Shown in pieces: positions 7,179-12,704 of a stretch of 16,474 bases of DNA. How positions within the stretch are numbered: the stretch's first letter is position 1; every line of letters starts with the position of its first letter. Under the pieces are notes generated by a model. The model searched no databases. It saw only the letters and a program-made list of their open reading frames with translations, and had not been told where the DNA came from. The stretch covers positions 1 through 16,474 of the forward strand of contig CAZNCQ010000156.1 of NCBI GenBank assembly GCA_964571275.1, given 5' to 3'. A program made the translations under genes and the position numbers. The DNA is from DASRQZ01 sp964571275. Lineage in GTDB: Bacteria > Myxococcota_A > Polyangia > Fen-1088.

Positions 7179-8153
7179 TCATCCTGCGAGAACCTCGGGC
7201 AGATCGAATCCGTGCAGGTAGTGTGCGCCGATGAAGTTCGTCGCCTCGGCCAGGGCACCGTCCTCGAAACGCATCACCTGGATCGAGTGCCGGCGATAGA
7301 CGCCGTCGTCCTCGCCGCGGAAGTACCAGACGACAGCGGGGAGACCGTTGGCGCGCGTGCGCGTCCCCCGCATCCCCCGCGCCCAGCGCGTCGCGAACGG
7401 CGGCATCTGCAGGAACGCGCGCAACGCATCGGCGCCGCGGAACCACACGGAGTGCGGGGGCATCGCGAACACCACGTCCTGCCGCAACAGGGCCACCAGC
7501 GACTCGAGGTCACGCGTCTCCCACGAGCGCAGATACGCGTTCAGCACCTCCGGCGACGGATCGTCGATGGGTCCGCGCGGCCGCGGGGCCACGGTCTCGC
7601 GCGCTCGGTGAAGGGCGCTGTTCACCGACGAGACCGTCAGCTCCAGCGCAGCCGCGATCTCCTCCGCTGACCACCCGACGACATCCTTGAGCAGCAACAC
7701 CGCGCGCTGCTTCGGCGGCAGGCGCTGGAGGAGCGCGATGAAGGCGAGCGCGACCTCTTCACGCGCCTCGGCGGCGTGCGCCGGGTCGGGGAACAGCTGC
7801 GCGTCGGGCGCGGGCGTCACCCACTCCGCGGCCTCCAGCTCCACCATCGGCGTGCCGACCGCCCCGGGCTCACCGTCGACCTGCGGCAGCGCGCGGGGCC
7901 GCCCGCGCGTGAGTCGGTTGAGGCACGCGTTGGTCGCGATGCGCATCAACCAGTGCAAGAGCGGCGCGTCGCCCGCGTAGGTGTCCCGCGATCGCCAGGC
8001 GCGCAGGAGCACGTCTTGAACCGCGTCCTCCGCCTCCGCGAACGAGCCCAGCATCCGGTAGCAGTGACGCATCAGCTCCGGGCGGAGCTCGGCGAACGTC
8101 TCGCCGAGCTCCACCTGGGACGATTTGTCGGACGGTTTGTCGTCCGGGCTCAT
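7179..8153 (-). CDS. ECF RNA polymerase sigma factor with C-terminal SnoaL-like domain
   Basis: This 324-residue sigma factor binds core RNA polymerase and directs it to specific promoters. Sigma region 2 covers about residues 20-85 (ELRPELMRHCYRMLGSFAEAEDAVQDVLLRAWRS). Region 4 covers about 132-186, with QRLPPKQRAVLLLKDVVGWSAEEIAAALELTVSSVNSALHRAR. Residues 200-324 form an extra SnoaL/NTF2-like domain (EVLNAYLRSWETRDLESLVALL, then the VWYFRG and EATNF strands). ECF factors of the SigJ/SigG/SigX5 type carry this extension, which substitutes for a separate anti-sigma factor, and none is encoded here. The frame is open further upstream, but the ATG at 8153 is chosen because it lies 4 bp after the SnoaL stop and gives a normal N-terminus. 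Target promoters are unknown. Confidence 0.9.
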   Translation of the reverse strand: MSPDDKPSDKSSQVELGETFAELRPELMRHCYRMLGSFAEAEDAVQDVLLRAWRSRDTYAGDAPLLHWLMRIATNACLNRLTRGRPRALPQVDGEPGAVGTPMVELEAAEWVTPAPDAQLFPDPAHAAEAREEVALAFIALLQRLPPKQRAVLLLKDVVGWSAEEIAAALELTVSSVNSALHRARETVAPRPRGPIDDPSPEVLNAYLRSWETRDLESLVALLRQDVVFAMPPHSVWFRGADALRAFLQMPPFATRWARGMRGTRTRANGLPAVVWYFRGEDDGVYRRHSIQVMRFEDGALAEATNFIGAHYLHGFDLPEVLAG

Positions 8154-8157
8154 CGCT

Positions 8158-8565
8158 TCACGCCACCGAACCGGCCCTGCCGCCTGCACCTGCGGTGCGC
8201 TCCGTGATCGCCGCCATGACCGTCTGCCATGGCACGCGATCATAGTAGAGATTGATCGAACGGATACGCCCTCGGTCGAAGTTGAGCCACTCGATGGCCG
8301 GAAGGGCACCGGCGGTCGTGTCGGTCACGAAGTCGTAGATGACGCAGACGTCGTCACCGTCGACGAAGACCCGCTCGACCTCGGTCCGCAGATGGATCGC
8401 CGCCAGGTGCTTCAGCGCTCCGAGGAAGTCCTGCGCCGACGTTCGGGTCATCGCCGGACCCTTGAATTTCAGGTCAGGGGCCAGGAGCTCCTCGACCCTG
8501 TCGTATTGCTGCTTGCTGACGGCATCCAGGTACGCGAGGGCCAACTTCTTTCGATCTGTGGTCAT
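8158..8565 (-). CDS. SnoaL/NTF2-like protein
   Basis: This 135-residue cytoplasmic protein has the alpha+beta cone fold typical of SnoaL-like/NTF2-like polypeptides. An N-terminal helix (RKKLALAYLDAVSKQQYDRVEELLAPDLKFKGPA) is followed by strands such as VFVDGDDVCVIYDFV and IRSINLYYDR. The family includes polyketide cyclases, isomerases and many ligand-binding proteins without catalysis, so the activity is unknown. The start at 8565 is fixed by a perfect AGGAGG Shine-Dalgarno with six bases before the ATG. It is the first gene of the minus-strand operon; the sigma factor starts 4 bp after its stop. A free SnoaL protein next to a sigma factor with a SnoaL-like tail suggests a shared ligand or contact between the two, which is inference. 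Confidence 0.85.
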   Translation of the reverse strand: MTTDRKKLALAYLDAVSKQQYDRVEELLAPDLKFKGPAMTRTSAQDFLGALKHLAAIHLRTEVERVFVDGDDVCVIYDFVTDTTAGALPAIEWLNFDRGRIRSINLYYDRVPWQTVMAAITERTAGAGGRAGSVA

Positions 8566-8657
8566 GGTGTCCTCCTTCAAGAACGACAGACCCCGGCCTC
8601 GAGCGAAATTGTGCGGCACCCCCGCGAAAAGTCTCGGGCGGGCGCGCGTAATGTGAC

Positions 8658-8687
8658 TTGACGGGAATATGAACACGTGAGTACATA
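8658..8687 (+). promoter_or_regulatory. Candidate promoter for the arsR-type operon (leaderless)
   Basis: A TTGACG box at 8658-8663 (five of six matches to the -35 consensus) and TACATA at 8682-8687 (four of six to the -10) are separated by 18 bp. Transcription would begin about 6-7 bases after the -10 box, which is exactly at the GTG start codon at 8694. No Shine-Dalgarno precedes that codon. The surrounding sequence contains repeated ACGTG elements (8675-8679, 8687-8691, 8692-8696) that could form a regulator site. The 128 bp region 8566-8693 also has to hold the promoter of the divergent SnoaL-sigma operon, which I could not place. Confidence 0.4.
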
Positions 8688-8693
8688 CGTGAC

Positions 8694-9035
8694 GTGGAAT
8701 CTTCGTTCGCGATCATCGCGGAGCCGAATCGCCGGGCCATCCTCGGCATGCTGGCGTCGTCGGAGCGATCCGTCGGCGAGTTCGAGCGCACGCTGGGAAT
8801 GCCGCAGACCTCGGTGTCGAAGCACCTGCGCGTGCTGCGCGAGGCCGGCTTCGTCGAGTCGCGCGTCGAAGCCCAGCGGCGCGTCTATCGGATCCGGCCC
8901 GAGCCCCTGATGGAGGTCGACGCCTGGCTCGCCCCTTTCCGGCGCTTCTGGACGACCCATGTTGATGCGTTGGAACGCCATCTCGATCGGATGGCGCAAC
9001 AGGCGCCCAAGGGCGGGAAGAGAAAACCCCGATGA
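8694..9035 (+). CDS. ArsR-family winged-helix transcriptional regulator
   Basis: This is a 113-residue DNA-binding protein. The winged helix runs from about residue 3 to 75, beginning FAIIAEPNRRAILGMLASSERSVGEFERTLGMP. The recognition helix is TSVSKHLRVLREAGFVESR (39-57) and the wing is RRVYRIRPEPL. It has no cysteines, so it is not a thiol-metal sensor of the ArsR/SmtB type. It belongs to the group usually paired with SRPBCC/AHSA1 genes. The GTG at 8694 is the first possible start, since an in-frame TGA lies at 8670. It overlaps the SRPBCC gene by ATGA and probably autoregulates the operon and perhaps the divergent sigma operon. The C-terminal tail is basic (KGGKRKPR). Confidence 0.9.
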   Translation: MESSFAIIAEPNRRAILGMLASSERSVGEFERTLGMPQTSVSKHLRVLREAGFVESRVEAQRRVYRIRPEPLMEVDAWLAPFRRFWTTHVDALERHLDRMAQQAPKGGKRKPR

Positions 9036-9580
9036 ATAGCCGCGAAAATTACGTCCCCGGCCCCGCGGCCGCAGCCCGGAAGGACGTCGAAAGAGACGGC
9101 GCGACGTGGGCGCTCGTCCTGGTCCGAGAGCTCCGTCATCCCCGTGCCATGGTGTGGCAAGCGCTGACCGATCCGGCGCAGCTGTCCGAATGGGCCCCGT
9201 TCGACGCCGATCGGAGCCTCGCCGCCGTGGGGCCGGTGAAGCTCTCGACGGTCGCGGCGCCATCGCCGCACGTGTCCGAGGGCACCGTGAAGCGGGCCGA
9301 GGCGCCGCGGCTGCTCGAGCACACCTGGGCCGGCAACGAGCTGCGCTGGGAGCTCGAGCCGCTCGGCGGCGGCACGCGCCTCACCCTCTGGATCAACATC
9401 GATCGCCGCTTCGTTTCATGGGGCGCCGCCGGCTGGCACATCTGCTTCGACGTCCTCGAGCGGCTCCTCGACGGTGAGCCGATGGGACGCATCGCCGGCC
9501 CCGCGGCCATGAAGACCGCCGGCTGGCCGCGATTGCAGGCCGAATACGCCAAGCAGCTCGAAATCGAAAAAAAGGGCTAG
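9032..9580 (+). CDS. SRPBCC (AHSA1-like) domain protein
   Basis: This 182-residue protein has the START/Bet v 1-like helix-grip fold. The hallmark N-terminal strand and helix are WALVLVRELRHPRAMVWQALTDPAQLSEW (26-54). A central set of strands follows (KLSTVA, EGTVKRAEAPRLLEHTW, LRWELEPLGGGTRLTLW). A C-terminal amphipathic helix includes WHICFDVLERLLDGEP. Such proteins bind hydrophobic ligands in a deep cavity; enzymatic activity is not implied. It overlaps the ArsR gene by 4 bp, a conserved pairing in which the SRPBCC protein is thought to respond to or act on the regulated compound. It has no signal peptide, so it should be cytoplasmic. Confidence 0.88.
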   Translation: MNSRENYVPGPAAAARKDVERDGATWALVLVRELRHPRAMVWQALTDPAQLSEWAPFDADRSLAAVGPVKLSTVAAPSPHVSEGTVKRAEAPRLLEHTWAGNELRWELEPLGGGTRLTLWINIDRRFVSWGAAGWHICFDVLERLLDGEPMGRIAGPAAMKTAGWPRLQAEYAKQLEIEKKG

Positions 9581-9627
9581 TTCGTTAGCCCCGCCGACGC
9601 CCGTCGCGTTGAAACGTGGAGGAAGAC

Positions 9628-10044
9628 ATGGAATCGACCCTGCAGAAGCCGGCCCTGATCGGCGCCAAGACCACCCCCAGAGCCACGACGATCGCCTACT
9701 GGATCGTCACCGCGCTCTTCTGCCTGCAGATGAGCTTCACCGCCTACGCGGAGCTACGCCTCCCGCAGGTGGCGGAGGCGTTCACGCATCTCGGCTTCCC
9801 CGGCTACTTCCGGGTCGAGCTGTCGTGGGCCAAGCTGCTCGGCGTCGTGCTGCTGCTCGCACCGGTGCCGGCGCGTCTCAAGGAGTGGGCCTACGCCGGC
9901 TTCGCCATCGATGTCGCCTCGGCCCTCATCGCGCACGTCTCGGTGGGCGATGGCCCGCAAGCCTGGGGCTGGGCGGCTGCGACCGGCGTGCTCTGGGGGC
10001 TCTCGTACTTCTTCTGGCGCCGCCTGCAGGTGAGCCGCCCATGA
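9628..10044 (+). CDS. DoxX-like integral membrane protein
   Basis: This 138-residue inner-membrane protein has four predicted TM helices at about 21-41, 66-81, 87-104 and 113-130. The pattern AYWIVTALFCLQMSFTAYAEL, GFPGYFRVELSWAKLLGVVLLLAP and EWAYAGFAIDVASALIAHVSVGD is typical of the DoxX-like (DoxX_2) family. The function of the group is poorly defined; relatives are linked to quinone- or thiol-dependent redox processes. The ATG at 9628 is preferred because GGAGGA lies just upstream; a GTG at 9616 would place that Shine-Dalgarno inside the coding region. The stop overlaps the next start (ATGA). Confidence 0.85.
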   Translation: MESTLQKPALIGAKTTPRATTIAYWIVTALFCLQMSFTAYAELRLPQVAEAFTHLGFPGYFRVELSWAKLLGVVLLLAPVPARLKEWAYAGFAIDVASALIAHVSVGDGPQAWGWAAATGVLWGLSYFFWRRLQVSRP

Positions 10045-10505
10045 AGAAGCCCGCTCCGGTGGCATCAGCCTCGGCCTTGATCGACGAGAGAATCAACGGG
10101 CTCGGCGACTGGCGCGGGAAGATGCTCGCGAGAGTCCGCAAGCTCATTCACCAGGCAGATCCCGAGATCGTCGAAGAGTGGAAGTGGATGGGGACGCCCA
10201 TCTGGTCACACGGCGGCATCGTGTGCACGGGAGAGACGTACAAGAGCGTCGTCAAGATGACGTTCGCCAGGGGCGCCGCGTTGAAAGACCCCGCGCGTCT
10301 CTTCAACTCGAGCCTCGAGGGAAACGTCCGGCGCGCGATCGACATTCACGAAGGCGAAAAGATCGACGCGGCGGCTTTGAAGGCGCTGATCCGCGGCGCC
10401 GTCGCGCTCAATCTCGAGGCCCAGCGCAAATCGAAGGACAAATCGAAGGACAAATCGAAGCCCACACCGAAGTCTCGTCGCGCGATCAGCAAGCGCGCCA
10501 ACTAG
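10041..10505 (+). CDS. DUF1801 (YdhG/YjbR-like) domain protein
   Basis: This 154-residue cytoplasmic protein carries a DUF1801 domain over about residues 12-125. The family pattern is visible in LARVRKLIHQADPEIVEEWKWMGTPIWSHGGIVCTGETYKSVVKMTF and ARLFNSSLEGNVRRAIDIHEGEKIDAAALKALIRGAV. The biochemical role of the family is not established. The C-terminal tail (128-154) is strongly basic and low-complexity, with KSKD repeats that could bind nucleic acid or simply be disordered. It is translationally coupled to the DoxX-like gene by a 4 bp overlap and followed 43 bp later by the VOC gene. DUF1801, SRPBCC, VOC and DoxX genes often cluster in soil bacteria. Confidence 0.87.
   Translation: MKKPAPVASASALIDERINGLGDWRGKMLARVRKLIHQADPEIVEEWKWMGTPIWSHGGIVCTGETYKSVVKMTFARGAALKDPARLFNSSLEGNVRRAIDIHEGEKIDAAALKALIRGAVALNLEAQRKSKDKSKDKSKPTPKSRRAISKRAN
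10428..10463 (+). repeat. 12 bp tandem repeat encoding KSKD units
   Basis: AAATCGAAGGAC occurs twice exactly (10428-10439, 10440-10451) and is followed by a third copy ending CCC (10452-10463). It encodes the basic KSKD repeats at the end of the DUF1801 protein. Identical nucleotide units point to recent duplication by slippage. Confidence 0.9.
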
Positions 10506-10548
10506 CTTCATCGCAGACCGACCCAGCGACGAAAGGAGCACAGTCGAC

Positions 10549-10950
10549 ATGAAGATCAAGACGATGACCCACTACGTGGACGACCAGGAAAAAGCCCTCC
10601 ACTTCTTCACGGAGAAGTTGGGCTTCACGAAGAAGTCTGATTTCACCCAGGGGAGCTACCGCTGGCTGACGGTCGTGTCGGCCGAGGACCCGTCCGGCGT
10701 GGAGCTGGTGCTGCAGCCGAGCGCGTTCGTGCCGGCGGCGCAGACCTATCAGCAAGCCCTGCACCAGCAGGGCATGCCCGCGATCATGTTCTTTGTCGAC
10801 GACGCCAAGAAGGAATACGAGCGTCTCAAAGGCCTCGGCGTGGCGTTCACCAAGCCGCCGACCAAGACGACCGGATCGACGATCGTCATGCTCGACGATA
10901 CCTGCGGAAACGTCATCCAGCTCACCCAGCTGGACGCCTGGGCGAGCTAG
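10549..10950 (+). CDS. VOC/glyoxalase-fold protein
   Basis: This 133-residue protein of the vicinal oxygen chelate superfamily has two beta-alpha-beta-beta-beta modules. The first is KIKTMTHYVDDQEKALHFFTEKLGF. The second is MPAIMFFVDDAKKEYERLKGLGVAF, followed by MLDDTCGNVIQLTQ. Candidate metal-ligand positions are His8 and the C-terminal strand, where Gln124 stands in place of the usual Glu, so classical glyoxalase I chemistry is uncertain. Relatives include dioxygenases, resistance proteins and non-catalytic binders. The start has a good AAAGGAG Shine-Dalgarno. Its TAG stop interlocks with the stop of the convergent SDR gene in a shared CTAG. Confidence 0.88.
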   Translation: MKIKTMTHYVDDQEKALHFFTEKLGFTKKSDFTQGSYRWLTVVSAEDPSGVELVLQPSAFVPAAQTYQQALHQQGMPAIMFFVDDAKKEYERLKGLGVAFTKPPTKTTGSTIVMLDDTCGNVIQLTQLDAWAS

Positions 10951-11843
10951 AGCGACGGTTCGGTGTAGTACCCGGCCTCGAGGTCCTCGATGAGGCCCGG
11001 GTGCGTCGGCTTCCAGCCCATCCGCTGCTGCGTCAGCGCGCTCGACGCCGGTTGATCGATCGCGAAGAAGCGGGCGATCCAGCCGAAGTGCGCAGCAGCG
11101 GCATCGGCAGAAACCGACGCCACGCGCACCCCGAGCTTCCTTCCGATGACCTCCGCAATCTGCCGGCTCGGCACGCTTTCGTCCCCGACCGCGTGAAGGA
11201 GGGCGCCGGCCGGCGCCTTCTCGAGCGCGAGACGGAACAGGCGTGCGGCGTCCAACCGGTGGACCGCGTTCCAGCGACTGGCGCCGTCCCCGATGTACGC
11301 CGAGAGACGCTTCTCGCGAGCGACGTCAGCCAGCCGTCTGACGAATCCGTGGTCTCCCTGGCCGTGCACGGTCGGAGACAGGCGGACGAACGACACGCGC
11401 ACGCCGCGCTCCTTGAGCGCGAGAGCGGCCAGCGCATTCGCCGCCCGGGGATTGGCCCAGCCGTCGAAAGGCACCTCCTCGGTCACGACGTGTCCAGGCT
11501 GGAGCCCGACCGTCCCCGAGGCGATCACGAACGGCCGGTTCGAGCCAACCAGGACCTCTCCCATCGCTTCGATGGCGTTGAGGTCGGTTCGCACCGACGC
11601 TTCGAAATTGTTGAAGTCGTGGATGAACCCGAGGTGAATGACGCCCTCGGCCTCCGCGGCGCCGGCGCGCAGGCTTGGCAGGTCGTTCAAGTCTCCGCGA
11701 TGCACCTCTGCCCCGGCGGCCGCCAGCGCCTTGGCCGATGCCTCCGAGCGCGCCAGCGCCAGCACGCGGTGGCCCGCGGAGATGAGCTCCGGAACCACGG
11801 CAGAGCCGATGAAACCCGACGCACCCGTGACGAATGTACGCAT
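10947..11843 (-). CDS. NAD(P)-dependent epimerase/SDR-family oxidoreductase
   Basis: This 298-residue protein has the extended/atypical SDR fold. The nucleotide-binding motif TGASGFIG is at residues 6-13 (MRTFVTGASGFIG), Asp51 lies in GDLND, and VIHLGF (68-73) is the usual fourth strand. IASGTVG (107-113) occupies the active-site strand. The canonical YxxxK is replaced by NPRAANALAALALKE (131-145), as in a common subgroup of NAD-binding SDRs, so classical dehydrogenase chemistry is doubtful. The substrate-side region VHRLDAARLFRLALE is conserved in the group. The start at 11843 has an AGGA Shine-Dalgarno; the open frame extends 17 codons further but into the operator region. It diverges from the TetR gene and is its most likely target. 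Confidence 0.9.
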   Translation of the reverse strand: MRTFVTGASGFIGSAVVPELISAGHRVLALARSEASAKALAAAGAEVHRGDLNDLPSLRAGAAEAEGVIHLGFIHDFNNFEASVRTDLNAIEAMGEVLVGSNRPFVIASGTVGLQPGHVVTEEVPFDGWANPRAANALAALALKERGVRVSFVRLSPTVHGQGDHGFVRRLADVAREKRLSAYIGDGASRWNAVHRLDAARLFRLALEKAPAGALLHAVGDESVPSRQIAEVIGRKLGVRVASVSADAAAAHFGWIARFFAIDQPASSALTQQRMGWKPTHPGLIEDLEAGYYTEPSL

Positions 11844-11861
11844 GTGAATCCTCCCCGCGGC

Positions 11862-11933
11862 CGCGATGTCAGCCGCTGACATTGCAGATAGCACGCGATG
11901 TCAGTGACTGCAATGGCGTGATGGCAGTGACTG
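11862..11933. promoter_or_regulatory. Three palindromes in the SDR/TetR intergenic region, likely TetR operators
   Basis: The 111 bp between the two divergent start codons contains a perfect 17 bp palindrome ATGTCAGCCGCTGACAT at 11866-11882 and two copies of CAGTGACTG (11902-11910, 11925-11933), itself a palindrome around one base. The first two sites share CGCGATGTCAG (11862-11872 and 11894-11904), spaced 32 bp, about three helical turns. A common GTCAG core links all three. TetR-family proteins bind palindromes of this size between their own gene and a divergent target, so repression of both directions is the natural reading. Confidence 0.6.
11885..11913 (-). promoter_or_regulatory. Candidate promoter of the SDR gene
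   Basis: On the minus strand, TTGCAG (plus 11908-11913) and TATCTG (plus 11885-11890) are separated by exactly 17 bp, and a TGC triplet gives an extended -10. The match is only moderate. Its -35 overlaps the CAGTGACTG palindrome at 11902-11910, and the expected start site falls inside the 11866-11882 palindrome, the arrangement expected for repression. Confidence 0.35.
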
Positions 11934-11954
11934 ACGTAATGTCTCTACATCGAC

Positions 11955-12590
11955 ATGGCTCGATGGGAACCCAACGCGCGCGAGCGGCTCGAGCAGGCCG
12001 CCATGGAGCTGTACCGCGAGCGCGGCTACGACGAGACCGCGGTGGCGGACATCGCGGCGCGCGCGGGCCTCACGGAGCGGACGTTCTTTCGCTACTTCGC
12101 CGACAAACGCGAGGTCCTGTTCGGAGGCTCTCCGGCGCTTCGCGACTTCCTGACCGAGACGATCGCCGGCGCGACCGGCGCGCTCGGGCCGATCGATGTG
12201 GTGACGGCGGCGCTCGAAGCCACCTCCGCCCTGTTCGAAGAACGTCGCCCCTTCGCCCGCGCGCGCCAGGCGATCATCGCCACCCACCCGGCCCTGCAGG
12301 AGCGCGAGCTCATCAAGCTCGCGTCGCTCGCCCTGGCAATCGCCGGCGCCTTGCGCAGGCGCGGTGTCCCCGAGCCCGCCGCGACGCTCGCCGCGGAGAC
12401 GGGCATCGCCATCTTCAAGCTGGCGTTCGAGCGCTGGGTGAACGACAGCAAGAAGCGGGACCTCGGCCACCACGTGCGCGAAGCGCTGGCCCAGCTGAGG
12501 GTCGTGACGGCCGGCGAAGAGCGACGCCGTCCTTCCCGTCGGAGGTCGGATACCTCGGCTGCGAAGCGCGCGAGGCGTGCGAGCCGATGA
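11955..12590 (+). CDS. TetR/AcrR-family transcriptional regulator
   Basis: This is a 211-residue repressor-type protein. The N-terminal HTH (about 9-55) is canonical: RERLEQAAMELYRERGYDETAVADIAARAGLTERTFFRYFADKREVLF. The C-terminal ligand-binding part is all-helical and lies at about 60-185 (FARARQAIIATHPALQERELIKLASLALAIAGALRRRG). FFRYFADKREVL and the ATHPALQEREL segment recall TetR proteins of the MftR-like/TetR_C_17 group. The protein ends in an unusual basic tail (EERRRPSRRRSDTSAAKRARRASR) that may add non-specific DNA affinity. An in-frame TAA at 11937 makes 11955 the first possible start. No Shine-Dalgarno is present. It diverges from the SDR gene across the palindromic operators. The inducer is unknown. 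Confidence 0.92.
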   Translation: MARWEPNARERLEQAAMELYRERGYDETAVADIAARAGLTERTFFRYFADKREVLFGGSPALRDFLTETIAGATGALGPIDVVTAALEATSALFEERRPFARARQAIIATHPALQERELIKLASLALAIAGALRRRGVPEPAATLAAETGIAIFKLAFERWVNDSKKRDLGHHVREALAQLRVVTAGEERRRPSRRRSDTSAAKRARRASR

Positions 12591-12704
12591 CGCCGTCAGC
12601 TGTCCATCCGAGATCGAAGGTAACAACGGAAAGCTCGGGCCGATGCTGATTTGACGTCTGGATCCGGCCCTCAGATTCGCCACGACGGTGTAAGGTCCAG
12701 CGCG
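12591..12704. other. Intergenic gap before the DsbA-NhaA gene
   Basis: This 114 bp stretch lies between the TetR stop and the next start on the same strand. TTGACG at 12651-12656 could be a -35 element, but the best downstream -10 candidate (CAGATT at 12672-12677) is weak and only 15 bp away. No terminator hairpin is evident. Whether the DsbA-NhaA gene has its own promoter here is undecided. Confidence 0.3.
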
